Shown: positions 1-7,894 of the stretch, piece by piece
Numbering within the stretch: position 1 is the first letter of the stretch
Layout: each line of letters starts with the position of its first letter
Source: Sphingomonadales bacterium Ga0077531
GTDB taxonomy: Bacteria > Pseudomonadota > Alphaproteobacteria > Sphingomonadales > Sphingomonadaceae
DNA length: 64,000 bases
Direction: 5' to 3'
NCBI GenBank assembly: GCA_001464915.1
Contig: LNED01000023.1
Coordinates: forward strand, 1 to 64,000
Program-made: the position numbers and the translations under genes
The notes under the pieces: model-generated
Database searches by the model: none
Seen by the model: only the letters and a program-made list of their open reading frames with translations
What the model was told of the DNA's origin: nothing

Positions 1-602
1 GCGGCGGCCTGCTCGCCCTCGACCCGGCGGCGGATTTCTTCGATTTTCTTGTCGATATTGGCGCGCACTTCGTCGGCCGAGACATGGCGCTGCTGGCTCT
101 CCCATTCCTTGCGCCATTGTTTTTTAAGTCGCTCGACCTGCATCGCGTCGAGGGCGCTCAGGCCCTTTGCTCCGCCTTCGGCAAAGCGGTGCGGGGCGCG
201 GTTGCGGAGCATGAACATCAGCAGCCGATCGTTGTAACGGGTGCGGGTGCCGATCAACGCGCCGTAGGAATAGAGCGGCTCGACCACCCCGTTCAAGGCG
301 CGGTCCATCGCCACATCCTCGATCCGCTGGACGCCGCAATCGAGCGCGGCCTGCCATGCGATGCGGAATTCTTCGGCACCGGGCTGGCGGCGCAGGTGGT
401 AGGCGCCGGGCTGGCTCATATCGACCGCCTTGCACGCCGCCGCGACCGATCCGGTGTCGGCGAGGGCTTCGATAAGGGCGATCTGGCGGGCGGGGGTCCA
501 GCCATCGTGGCGCGAACACTGGCGCGGGACGGGGGTAAAGGCGGGCAGCTGTCCGGCGGGAACGGGGGTGCGGGCGGTGCGGGGGTCTTTGCGTCGGGTC
601 AT
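1..602 (-). CDS. HTH protein, terminase-small-subunit-like, 3' end outside window
   Basis: The reading frame starts at the ATG complementary to 600-602, with AAAGGAC a few bases upstream, and is still open at the left edge, so only the first 200 residues are visible. The N-terminal third is basic and proline-rich. Residues of about 35-70 (starting WTPARQIALIEAL, then GSVAAACKAV) look like the helix-turn-helix of phage terminase small subunits and of small sphingomonad proteins of unknown role. The visible C-terminal part is a charged helical stretch rich in Lys, Arg and Glu, probably a coiled coil. No other phage gene is nearby, so a packaging role is not supported; a DNA-binding chromosomal protein is more likely. 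The family is inferred by eye. Confidence 0.75.
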   Translation of the reverse strand, partial: MTRRKDPRTARTPVPAGQLPAFTPVPRQCSRHDGWTPARQIALIEALADTGSVAAACKAVDMSQPGAYHLRRQPGAEEFRIAWQAALDCGVQRIEDVAMDRALNGVVEPLYSYGALIGTRTRYNDRLLMFMLRNRAPHRFAEGGAKGLSALDAMQVERLKKQWRKEWESQQRHVSADEVRANIDKKIEEIRRRVEGEQAA

Positions 603-820
603 ATTTGTCCTTTGGCGCACTCGCGTCCGCGAGCGCGATTTCCTCGCTCATGCTGGCTGCGCCAGCGTCGCTGCGGGCGGGTGGTCACCCTTGCGGCCGC
701 TAACGCGCCCGAATGGGAAGGGTGGATCACAAAAGCGTCGGGTAGGAAAATGTGGGGACACGTGGGGCAGGGGTGCGGCTTCACTTGGCGTTCAGCGCGG
801 GGGTGGTTATAGAGCGGCGC

Positions 821-1615
821 ATGGCCACCTCGTTCACCACCCGTATCGCCCGCGCTGCGCTCGCCGCCGCCACAATCGCCACCCTGTCAGCCTGCGCTGG
901 CAGCACTGAGGGCAAGGACGTCGCCTACGTCGCGCGCGATGTCGAATCGCTCTATGGCGAGGCGCAGCGGCGGCTTGACCGGGGCAACACCTTGCAGGCC
1001 GCGGCGCTGTTTGACGAGGTGGAGCGCCAGCACCCCTATTCGCCCTGGGCCCGCCGCGCGCAGTTGATGAGCGCCTTCAGCTATTACATCGCGCGTGATT
1101 ACAACAAGGCGATCCAGAACTCGCAGCGGTTCCTGTCGATCCACCCGGGCAACAAGGATGCGCCTTACGCGTATTATCTGATCGCGCTGAGCTATTACGA
1201 GCAGATCAGCGATGTGAACCGCGATCAGAAGATCACCGAGCAGGCGCAGACCGCCTTGCGCGAAGTCAACCGCCGCTTCCCGCAGACTGAGTACGCCGCC
1301 GATGCGCGGTTGAAGCTTGACCTTGTGGCCGATCACCTTGCCGGCAAGGAGATGGAGATCGGGCGGCATTACCAGCGGTCGGGCCAATGGCTCGCCGCTG
1401 AACTGCGGTTCCGCAACGTGGTCGAGAAATTCGACACCACCAGCCACACGCCCGAGGCCTTGTACCGCCTCACCGAAAGCAGCCTCGCGCTGGGCCTGCC
1501 GCAGGAAGCGGTGAAATACGCCGCCGTGCTGGGCGCGAACTACCCCGGCACCGAATGGTATGAGCGGGCTTACAAGCTGATCGACAAGCACGCCGAGGGT
1601 GTGGTCGCGTCTTAG
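821..1615 (+). CDS. bamD: Outer-membrane assembly lipoprotein BamD
   Basis: This 264-residue lipoprotein is the BamD (ComL/YfiO) subunit of the BAM complex, which folds beta-barrel proteins into the outer membrane from its periplasmic face. The chosen ATG gives a signal peptide ending in the lipobox LSAC, with the lipidated Cys at residue 25. The body is a series of tetratricopeptide helices, with recognisable stretches such as LYGEAQRRLDRGN and SAFSYYIARDYNKAI. Its length fits the family. An upstream extension in frame exists but would bury the signal peptide, so the start at 821 is preferred. It stands alone, divergent from the HTH gene to the left. Confidence 0.95.
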   Translation: MATSFTTRIARAALAAATIATLSACAGSTEGKDVAYVARDVESLYGEAQRRLDRGNTLQAAALFDEVERQHPYSPWARRAQLMSAFSYYIARDYNKAIQNSQRFLSIHPGNKDAPYAYYLIALSYYEQISDVNRDQKITEQAQTALREVNRRFPQTEYAADARLKLDLVADHLAGKEMEIGRHYQRSGQWLAAELRFRNVVEKFDTTSHTPEALYRLTESSLALGLPQEAVKYAAVLGANYPGTEWYERAYKLIDKHAEGVVAS

Positions 1616-1845
1616 TCAGCCTACCGCTGCGCTACTTGAGGCGGCGTCCTTGGCGGCCCACCGTTCCGCCCATTCAGGCCGGGCGCCACGCCCGTTGCGA
1701 TGGGGCCTGTTGATTCCCGTCGGAATCATCTAGGGGCACCCCTGCCGACCATCACAATGCCCCGAAAGCCCCGCCACCACCGGGCTACCGATACCCCCGC
1801 AATACAGCCGCGCTGCGATCCGCAGGCAGGCAGGAGTGAATATAA
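1616..1845. other. Intergenic region with two small dyads
   Basis: This 230-base gap lies between bamD and the DUF6481 gene. It holds a perfect 7-bp dyad (TGATTCC/GGAATCA, loop CGTC, 1711-1728) and, directly after it, a 5-bp dyad AGGGG-CA-CCCCT (732-743 past 1000). Neither is followed by a T-run, so they are not convincing terminators. They could be 5' leader structure of the DUF6481-roxA transcript. No reading frame here is convincing. Confidence 0.4.
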
Positions 1846-2175
1846 ATGAAGGGTTACAAAGAGCCGAGCTTTCAGGACAGGGCGTCTGCCTCTTCCAAGG
1901 CAAAGGACAAGGCTCTGGCAAAATTGAAGGCCGCGCCCCAGCTGAGCGAAGCCGAGCTGGCCGAGCGGGCCGAGCGGCGGGCACAGCGCGAAGCAGCCGA
2001 AGAAGCCAAGCGGGCCAAGGCCCAGCAAGCACGCGAAGAAAAGCAGCGTCTGGCTGATGAAAAGCGCGCCGAAGCAAAGCGGGCAGCCGAGATCATCACT
2101 CCCCCCAAGCCGACCGAAGCCGAGAAAAAGGCAGCGCGCGATGCGAAGTATGCGGCGCGCAAAAGCCGTAAGTGA
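1846..2175 (+). CDS. DUF6481 family protein, Lys/Ala/Glu-rich coiled coil
   Basis: A 109-residue protein, almost entirely charged helix, rich in Ala, Glu, Lys and Arg. The N-terminus MKGYKEPSFQDR matches the conserved start of the DUF6481 family of sphingomonads and relatives, whose function is unknown. The middle (residues about 37-80) should form a long single helix or coiled coil, and the end is strongly basic (AARKSRK). There is no signal peptide or membrane segment. GGAGTG lies about 10 bases upstream of the ATG. The stop overlaps the next gene's start as GTGA, so it is probably translationally coupled to the RoxA-type oxygenase, suggesting a ribosome-related role (inference). Confidence 0.8.
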   Translation: MKGYKEPSFQDRASASSKAKDKALAKLKAAPQLSEAELAERAERRAQREAAEEAKRAKAQQAREEKQRLADEKRAEAKRAAEIITPPKPTEAEKKAARDAKYAARKSRK

Positions 2176-3332
2176 CCGCGCCCGCGATGCAGTTGCGCAA
2201 TTTCGACGTTGCAACGTTCCTGCGCGATTATTGGCAACAAAAGCCGCTGCTGATCCGGCAGGCGTGGGATGGCTGGTCAAATCCGGTTGATCCGGACGAG
2301 CTGGCTGGCCTCGCCTGCGAGGACATGGTGCAATCGCGCATCATCACCCGCAGCGAGCAGGCGTGGGAACTGGAGCACAGCCCGTTCCCCGAAGACCGAT
2401 TTACGCAAGCAGGCCGTGATCCGTGGACATTGCTGGTGCAATCGGTTGACCACCACTTGCCCCGCGTTGCCGCGCTGCTCGATCCGTTCCGCTTCATCCC
2501 CAACTGGCGGGTCGATGATGTGATGGTCAGCTATGCCGTCGATGGCGGCGGGGTGGGGCCGCATTTCGATCACTATGATGTGTTTCTGGTGCAGGGTCTG
2601 GGCCGCCGCCGCTGGGAAACCGGCGCGCTGTGCGATGATGATACGCCGCTGATGCCGCATGACGGCCTGCGCCTGCTGGCCGATTTTCAGGCGACCGAGG
2701 AATGGGTGCTCGAACCCGGAGATATGCTCTACGTCCCGCCGCGCGTCGCGCACCGGGGCATTGCCGTGGGCGATGATTGCATGACCTATTCGATCGGGTT
2801 TCGCGCGCCATCCCGCGCCGAACTGATTGAGGGCTGGGCCGATGACATGGCGACCGATCTGACCGATTGCGACCGCTACGAAGACCCGCAGCTGACGCCG
2901 CAGGACAACCCCGGCGAAATCAGCGCCGCCGCCATCGCGCGGCTGCAAGGCATGATCGCCGAAACTTTGAACGATCCGCGCCGATTTGCCCGGTGGTTCG
3001 GCCAATACAACACAGCGCCAAAGAACCCCGAGATCGACTGGCGGCCCGACGAACCCGCCACCGCCGACGATATTCGCGAATGGCTGACCGCAGGCACCCC
3101 GCTGGGGCGCAACCCCGCCAGCCGGTTCTCCTTCATCCGCGAGGGCGCATCAGCGGTGCTGCTATTCGCGGACGGGCATTGTTTCGCGTGCGCTGACGAT
3201 GCGGCAGAGTTTGCGCAGCAAGTGTGCGCCGAGGCTCATCTTGCGGTTGCGCCCGGCGTGTCCGAGGCGGCGCTGGAGTTGATCGCGGCGCTGTTCAACG
3301 AAGGCAGCGTTGGGTTTGAGTTTGAGGATTGA
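2172..3332 (+). CDS. roxA: RoxA/YcfD-type ribosomal protein arginine hydroxylase (JmjC cupin)
   Basis: This 386-residue 2-oxoglutarate/Fe(II) oxygenase resembles E. coli RoxA (YcfD), which hydroxylates an arginine of ribosomal protein L16. The cupin core shows the metal triad: HFD at residues 131-133 (His131, Asp133), and His194 in PPRVAHRG. The opening RDYWQQKPLLIR is the typical RoxA start, and the C-terminal roughly 150 residues match the dimerisation and winged-helix part of the family. The GTG start overlaps the DUF6481 stop (GTGA); an ATG 15 bases further in is an alternative. Substrate assignment is by family only. Confidence 0.9.
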   Translation: MTAPAMQLRNFDVATFLRDYWQQKPLLIRQAWDGWSNPVDPDELAGLACEDMVQSRIITRSEQAWELEHSPFPEDRFTQAGRDPWTLLVQSVDHHLPRVAALLDPFRFIPNWRVDDVMVSYAVDGGGVGPHFDHYDVFLVQGLGRRRWETGALCDDDTPLMPHDGLRLLADFQATEEWVLEPGDMLYVPPRVAHRGIAVGDDCMTYSIGFRAPSRAELIEGWADDMATDLTDCDRYEDPQLTPQDNPGEISAAAIARLQGMIAETLNDPRRFARWFGQYNTAPKNPEIDWRPDEPATADDIREWLTAGTPLGRNPASRFSFIREGASAVLLFADGHCFACADDAAEFAQQVCAEAHLAVAPGVSEAALELIAALFNEGSVGFEFED

Positions 3333-3346
3333 GAAGCCACTTCCCG

Positions 3347-3365
3347 CCCCGGGCGTGACCCGGGG
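3347..3365. repeat. GC-rich palindrome after roxA
   Basis: Perfect inverted arms of 7 bases (CCCCGGG and CCCGGGG) surround the loop CGTGA. There is no T-tract on either strand, so intrinsic termination is uncertain. It may be a copy of a short interspersed palindromic repeat; only one copy is seen in this window. Confidence 0.4.
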
Positions 3366-3641
3366 GATAAGGCGATAGGTGCGCCGGGGCGGTGGATTGA
3401 CCACACTGAGTAGCGTGGCTGCTTCAAACCCTTCACCTTAGCCCATGGTCAAACTGGCAGCTTTTCGAATTTGCTGCGTTTGGCTGGAATTTCTGAATGT
3501 GGGTGGATTTCGGACATTTTGGGCTATGGATCCTGCCTGTCCGTTCGGCTCACCCATTCTAGGTGTCCGCCTACATTTGGAGCGAACGAAAGCCGCTCTG
3601 TCGCAGGCGTTCATCCGAACCTGCAACGCGGCGCGTCATAT

Positions 3642-3673
3642 TTGTCATAAATGTGACGCTAATCAGACATAAT
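3642..3673 (+). promoter_or_regulatory. Pho-box-like repeats with possible -10 before the porin gene
   Basis: Seven-base units TTGTCAT (3642), GTGACGC (3653) and CAGACAT (3664) recur at the 11-bp spacing typical of PhoB boxes (consensus unit CTGTCAT). The first unit plus spacer, TTGTCATAAAT, fits best; the second and third are weaker. CATAAT at 3668-3673 could be the -10 element, eight bases past the second unit, which is close to the arrangement of PhoB-activated promoters. The downstream gene is a phosphate-type porin and a similar sequence precedes phoU, which supports the reading. Confidence 0.55.
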
Positions 3674-3726
3674 GGCCTAACGTCATCGGCTCACTTTGGG
3701 CCGGTAAATTGCGAAGGCAAGGTTTC

Positions 3727-5208
3727 ATGCCGCAAATGTCCTGCGAATCCCCCAGTATCCTGATTGCTGCGGCTCTATTGATGGGCGCGAGTGCCCCAGC
3801 GCTGTCTCAGAACGCTCAGGAGCCGCCCTCCGGGGAAGCGGATCAAGCCCGAACGATCGCCGATCTCCAGCGTCAGATTGACGAGTTGAAGGCGATTATG
3901 GTCGCGCTTCAGGCAGCCCAAGGCTCGGCTGCGCCTGCACCTGAACCGACAAACCTCGCGACTGCGCCGATGGCACAAAGTGCCGCACCCGTTCTGCCTG
4001 CCTCCACCATCCAGCCTATCCAGCAACCCCCGCTTCAGCTTGCCGCCGCGCCGCCGCCTCGTAAGGCATGGTATGAAAAACTGCGCCTTCGCGGCTACAC
4101 TCAGATGCGCTTCAACCAGATCGTTTCCGGCGATGCCGAAGCACCCGCTGGAATCTCTCGCCTGCGCTCGGTTCACGACAGCGCAATCAACGCGGGCAGC
4201 AATTTCAGCTTCCGCCGAATGCGTCTGGTGTTGCAGGGCGACCTGAGCGACCACGTCTCGGTCTATTTCCAGCCCGATTTTGCCGCTGCGGTCTCGAACC
4301 AGTCAGTCGGCGAGCGGCGCGAGGGCACGGTGTCCCTGCGTGACATGTATGCCGATGTCTTTCCAACCGGCGACAAGTCCTTCCGTATTCGGCTCGGGCA
4401 GTCGAAAGTGCCCTATGGCTGGGAGAACTTGCAGTCCTCCTCCAACCGCCTGGCGCTTGACCGGACCGATGCTATAAACACAGCGGCTCCGGGTGAACGG
4501 GATCTCGGGATCGTCGCCTATTACACCCCGCCTCGCGTGCAGGCGATCTGGGATCGCCTGTCAGGCAACGGGCAAAAGCTGTTCGGCAGCTACGGTGCAT
4601 TCGGGCTGGGCGTGTTCAACGGGCAGGGGCTGAACCGCACCGAGGTCGATAATGATGTAATGACTGTCGCGCTGGCGACATGGCCGTTCGAACTGGATGG
4701 GCTTGGCCTTAATGGCCAGGTGTTCGAAATCGGCGGCGCGATCATGCGCAACACCATCCGACCGGAAGTGCGCACAGGCGGGGTCAGCCCGGTCGGGTTC
4801 AAGGATAACCGCGTAGCCGTGCACGCCGTGCTCTACCCGCAGCCCTTCGGTGTTCAGGCGGAATGGAATTGGGGCACTGGCCCGGAATTCGTACCCGCGA
4901 CTGGCCAGATCGAGGAACGCCCTATCGATGGCGGCTATGTGCAGTTGATGGGCAAGATTGACCAATCGCCAATCGGGCCGTTCTATCCCTTTGCCCGCTG
5001 GCAATACTACCGTGGCGGGTTCAAAGCCGCGGTCAACGCGCCGAGGCTGGAGACCGAGGAGATCGAGCTCGGCTTCGAGTTCCAAATTGATCCCGCGCTC
5101 GAACTGACCGCGACCTATGGCTGGGCATCGCGCAAGGAGGCCGACGAGCGGCGCGTTGGGCAGGCGGAGGGTCAGATCCTGCGTATTCAGGCACAGTGGA
5201 ATTACTGA
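3727..5208 (+). CDS. OprP/OprO-type phosphate-selective porin
   Basis: A 493-residue outer-membrane porin of the Porin_O_P family, which takes up phosphate or polyphosphate through trimeric barrels. Residues 1-28 form a signal peptide (cleavage near ALSQ), followed by a short coiled coil at about 40-66 (ARTIADLQRQIDELKAIM), an Ala/Pro-rich linker, and then the barrel, starting near LRGYTQMRF and ending in the aromatic-terminated strand IQAQWNY. The start at 3727 was chosen over an in-frame TTG at 3709 because GAAGG and AAGG sit just upstream. A Pho-box-like promoter precedes it and phoU converges from the other side. Substrate preference (phosphate versus other anions) cannot be read from sequence. 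Confidence 0.88.
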   Translation: MPQMSCESPSILIAAALLMGASAPALSQNAQEPPSGEADQARTIADLQRQIDELKAIMVALQAAQGSAAPAPEPTNLATAPMAQSAAPVLPASTIQPIQQPPLQLAAAPPPRKAWYEKLRLRGYTQMRFNQIVSGDAEAPAGISRLRSVHDSAINAGSNFSFRRMRLVLQGDLSDHVSVYFQPDFAAAVSNQSVGERREGTVSLRDMYADVFPTGDKSFRIRLGQSKVPYGWENLQSSSNRLALDRTDAINTAAPGERDLGIVAYYTPPRVQAIWDRLSGNGQKLFGSYGAFGLGVFNGQGLNRTEVDNDVMTVALATWPFELDGLGLNGQVFEIGGAIMRNTIRPEVRTGGVSPVGFKDNRVAVHAVLYPQPFGVQAEWNWGTGPEFVPATGQIEERPIDGGYVQLMGKIDQSPIGPFYPFARWQYYRGGFKAAVNAPRLETEEIELGFEFQIDPALELTATYGWASRKEADERRVGQAEGQILRIQAQWNY

Positions 5209-5280
5209 CCTGGACCGCTTTCGGGCCGATCCAGCGCAGTCAACCCCATACGGGGCAGGCTGGAATGGGCGGAGGATGAT

Positions 5281-5946
5281 CTATTGGCCGGTCACCATGT
5301 AGGAGACATCCCCGGCGATGTTGGTGGCATAATCGCCGACCCGTTCCAGCTGCTTGCCGATCAGGATCAGCTGAATCCCCTCGCCGCTGCTTAATTGGCC
5401 CTGATCCATTGCTATGCTGCTGGCGCGGATAAGATCTTCGTTCATCGCATTGAGTTTGGCATCGGACGCAATGACCTCGCTCGCGAGTTCGTGCGATGCA
5501 GCATTGAAGCTCTTGATCGCTTTTGCCACCATCGCGCCGGCATAATGCTCCATTGCGCGAACCAACGGAAAGCGCGGCCCCAGTTGGACGAGGTCGAGTG
5601 CATCGACCCTGCGGGCAATGCGCTTGGCCTGATCCCCCGTCCGCTCTAGCATTTTGCCAATGCGGATCGCGACAATCAGATAACGTAAATCCTGTGCCAT
5701 TGGCGCACGCGACATAATGATGAGCAGCGCCAACCGTTCGAGCGAGCGCTCCAGTTCGTCGATGACCTTGTCTTGTGCCACGACCTGCATGGCAGCGACC
5801 TTGTCCGCCTTCCGCAATGCATTCAGCCCCCCCGAGAGCATCGTCTGCGCCTGATCGGCCATCTGATTGATGATCGACCTAACTTCGGCAAGCTGACGAT
5901 TATACGAGGAAACCGTATGCGGCCGGTCGATTACGGGATGTGTCAT
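5281..5946 (-). CDS. phoU: Phosphate signalling protein PhoU
   Basis: This 221-residue all-helical cytoplasmic protein has the two PhoU repeats. Each carries the metal-binding signature: ERTGDQAKRIA in the first half and ERVGDYATNIA in the second. PhoU links the PstSCAB phosphate transporter to the PhoR sensor kinase and keeps the Pho regulon off when phosphate is plentiful. Usually it closes a pst operon. Here it stands alone and converges on the phosphate-type porin, so pstSCAB and phoBR must lie elsewhere. No strong ribosome binding site precedes the ATG. A Pho-box-like sequence lies 29 bases upstream. Confidence 0.95.
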   Translation of the reverse strand: MTHPVIDRPHTVSSYNRQLAEVRSIINQMADQAQTMLSGGLNALRKADKVAAMQVVAQDKVIDELERSLERLALLIIMSRAPMAQDLRYLIVAIRIGKMLERTGDQAKRIARRVDALDLVQLGPRFPLVRAMEHYAGAMVAKAIKSFNAASHELASEVIASDAKLNAMNEDLIRASSIAMDQGQLSSGEGIQLILIGKQLERVGDYATNIAGDVSYMVTGQ

Positions 5947-6654
5947 GATCGAAATATGACATTTTTACTACAATATGCAAGTTTTATGACAAAGCAGTTG
6001 GCGCCTTCGGTTAACCAAGCGGGTGCTGCCCTCCTTTCGCTTCACTTCCGACGCTGCTTGGCTCGCCCTAGTTGCAGACACATTCGTGCAATGAACTCGA
6101 CAGTGCGCTGAACGGACGGACAGCTTAGGGATCCCTAGCCGAATGGCTGGTTTTTTCCGAATGACTGCGAAAGCAGCCCTGCAGCGACCCGCGCCAGCTG
6201 CGGCGCTGCCTGCAACTGCCATCCTTGCGCAGTATGAGATCAGTCGGGGCAAAGGTACCCCCCCAAGGTCCCTTCAACCGATCAGTGCGGGCTTAGGCAC
6301 CGGGCCGAGCCACTCGCCAGTTGCGCGATTCCATCGATGGCGCGCCTGTCGACGATAGGGGGCGGAAAGATAAGCGTCAGCCGGAAGCTCTCGTCTCTGC
6401 GGCCAATCCAAGCCCTCGGCGCGCGGGCCGGGTGCGCTTGGCCAAGGGTATTTGCCCGCACCTCATCTATAGCCCTCCGTATAGTTACGCATGAAATCAT
6501 GTATAGGTCGGCGCAATTCGCAAGAATATTGTGCTTAAACTGCGGTTAATATTCTTTCTCGCTCGACAAGACGATTTGCCAGAATTAGCATTCGTTTGCG
6601 GTCATTGATCCTTTGGAGGGGGCTGGCCGGGCAAATTTGCCGGAGGAGAGATAC
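5947..6654. other. 708-base gap between phoU and the subtilase gene
   Basis: Apart from the phoU Pho-box-like sequence, nothing firm is seen. Frames of 60-110 codons are scattered on both strands, but none has a start signal or a recognisable product. A 4-bp stem followed by six T (6137-6156) is too weak to call a terminator. The right end (6640-6650) holds a strong GGAGGAG ribosome binding site for the protease gene. It may contain a long regulatory leader or the remains of a lost gene. Confidence 0.5.
5975..5992 (-). promoter_or_regulatory. phoU: Pho-box-like sequence upstream of phoU
   Basis: Read on the minus strand, TTGTCAT-AAAA-CTTGCAT gives two 7-base units at 11-bp spacing, like a PhoB site. 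It shares the 10-mer TTGTCATAAA with the element before the porin gene. The second unit is weak (about 4 of 7 to consensus). Its position 29 bases before the phoU ATG suits promoter control. Confidence 0.5.
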
Positions 6655-7764
6655 ATGAAAATCAAAATGATGGTCGCAATCGCTGCGCTGCCGATGGTCG
6701 CCTTGGCTACCCCGGCGCAGGCGCAGAAGGCGGGCGACAAGATCGCCAATAGCTACATCTGCGTGTTTGACGCCGCCAAGGTTTCGCGGGGCAATGCCAA
6801 CGCCGAAGCCCAGCGTTCGGTGAAGGCCGCACAAGGCCAGATGCGCCACGTCTACAGCGTCGCCCTTCGTGGATTTGCCATGAACGCCGCGCCGCAGGCG
6901 ATGGAGAATATGAAGCGCAACAATCCCAACATCGCTTATTGCGAAGAAGATCAGGTCGTCACCGCGATCCAGCGCAAGCCCGGCGGCGGCGGCACCACGC
7001 AGCCCGCGCAGACAACCCCGTGGGGCATCACCCGCGTCAATGGCGGCCGCGCCGGAACCTTTGCCACTGCATGGGTGATCGACACCGGCATCCAGCTCAA
7101 CCACCCCGACCTCAACGTCGATGTGACCCGCTCGCGCAATTTCACCGGCAGCGGTGATGCGGGCGACCAGAACGGTCACGGCACCCATGTCGCCGGCACG
7201 ATTGCCGCGCGGGACAATACCATTGGCGTGATCGGCGTCGCGCCGGGTGCGCCGGTGGTGGCGGTTCGCGTGCTTGACCGGCGCGGATCGGGCTCGAATT
7301 CGGGCGTGATTGCAGGCGTTGATTATGTCGCGCAGGTCGGCCGTCCGGGCGATGTCGCGAACATGAGCCTCGGCGGCGGTGCTAGCACGGCGCTCGATAC
7401 GGCAGTGAACAATGCTGCGGCTGGCGGGGTGCGTTTCGCGGTCGCTGCCGGCAATGAAGCGCAGTTTGCCGGCAATGTCTCGCCCGCGCGCGCCAACGGG
7501 GCGAACGTGTTCACGATCTCGGCCTTCGCCCAAGGCGATACCTGGGCGAGCTTCTCGAACTTCGGCAACCCGCCGGTTGATTTTGCCGAGCCGGGCGTCG
7601 CGGTGCGGTCGACCTGGATCAACAGCAGCTACAACACCATTTCGGGCACATCGATGGCGACCCCGCACTTTGCCGGGATCCTGTTGCAAGGCGGGCCGGC
7701 CAATAGTGGACAGGTCATTGGCGATCCCGACGGCAACCCCGATATCATCGGCGTTGCACCCTGA
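6655..7764 (+). CDS. Secreted S8 subtilisin-like serine protease
   Basis: A 369-residue secreted endopeptidase. Residues 1-23 are a signal peptide (cleavage near AQAQ), about 30-105 resemble an I9-type propeptide inhibitor, and about 120-345 form the subtilase domain. The catalytic triad is visible: Asp143 in VIDTGIQ, His175 in NGHGTHVAG, and Ser333 in GTSMATPHFAG, with oxyanion Asn267 in AAGN. The C-terminus ends soon after the serine helix, so there is no extra anchoring domain. GGAGGAGAG upstream fixes the start at 6655. It is a single-gene unit closed by a clear terminator. The target is probably scavenged or envelope protein. Confidence 0.93.
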   Translation: MKIKMMVAIAALPMVALATPAQAQKAGDKIANSYICVFDAAKVSRGNANAEAQRSVKAAQGQMRHVYSVALRGFAMNAAPQAMENMKRNNPNIAYCEEDQVVTAIQRKPGGGGTTQPAQTTPWGITRVNGGRAGTFATAWVIDTGIQLNHPDLNVDVTRSRNFTGSGDAGDQNGHGTHVAGTIAARDNTIGVIGVAPGAPVVAVRVLDRRGSGSNSGVIAGVDYVAQVGRPGDVANMSLGGGASTALDTAVNNAAAGGVRFAVAAGNEAQFAGNVSPARANGANVFTISAFAQGDTWASFSNFGNPPVDFAEPGVAVRSTWINSSYNTISGTSMATPHFAGILLQGGPANSGQVIGDPDGNPDIIGVAP

Positions 7765-7790
7765 TATTTCGGGTTCGAATGACACAACAG

Positions 7791-7822
7791 CGGGGGTCCG
7801 GTTCGCGCCGGGCCCCCGTTTC
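7791..7822 (+). terminator. Intrinsic terminator after the subtilase gene
   Basis: An 11-bp stem (7791-7801 with 7808-7818, one G-T pair) encloses the loop TTCGCG and is followed by TTTCGTTT. It lies 27 bases past the protease stop. Confidence 0.8.
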
Positions 7823-7894
7823 GTTTGATGGGCTGTTCGAAACTCGCTGTGCGCCCGTGACCTGCGCGGCGGCTTAGGCTAGACGCTCGGTTAC

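Larger units (their letters stand above)
3333..3726. other. Intergenic region upstream of the OprP-type porin
   Basis: This 394-base gap follows roxA. Near its left end is a perfect 7-bp dyad (CCCCGGG, loop CGTGA, CCCGGGG; 3347-3365), without a T-run, of a GC-rich kind often seen as an interspersed repeat. The middle (about 3440-3630) holds only short unconvincing frames. The right end carries the Pho-box-like sequence and a possible -10, described separately. No RNA gene was recognised. Confidence 0.5.

Noticed and set aside
1-602. Prophage remnant suggested by the terminase-like HTH protein.
   Set aside because: No other phage gene, integrase or attachment site is near; the next gene is bamD.
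84-812. Long plus-strand frame over the first gene.
   Set aside because: It lies opposite the HTH-protein frame, which has a ribosome binding site and coherent domain pattern; the plus frame is composition-driven.
3445-3672. 75-codon frame before the porin gene.
   Set aside because: No ribosome binding site and it runs into the Pho-box-like sequence.
6137-6156. Stem AGCC/GGCT followed by six T, resembling a terminator.
   Set aside because: The stem is only 4 bp and no plus-strand gene ends upstream of it; phoU points the other way.
7823-7894. Possible LexA site upstream of recN.
   Set aside because: GTTC and GAAC words occur but not in the spaced pair required for alphaproteobacterial LexA.
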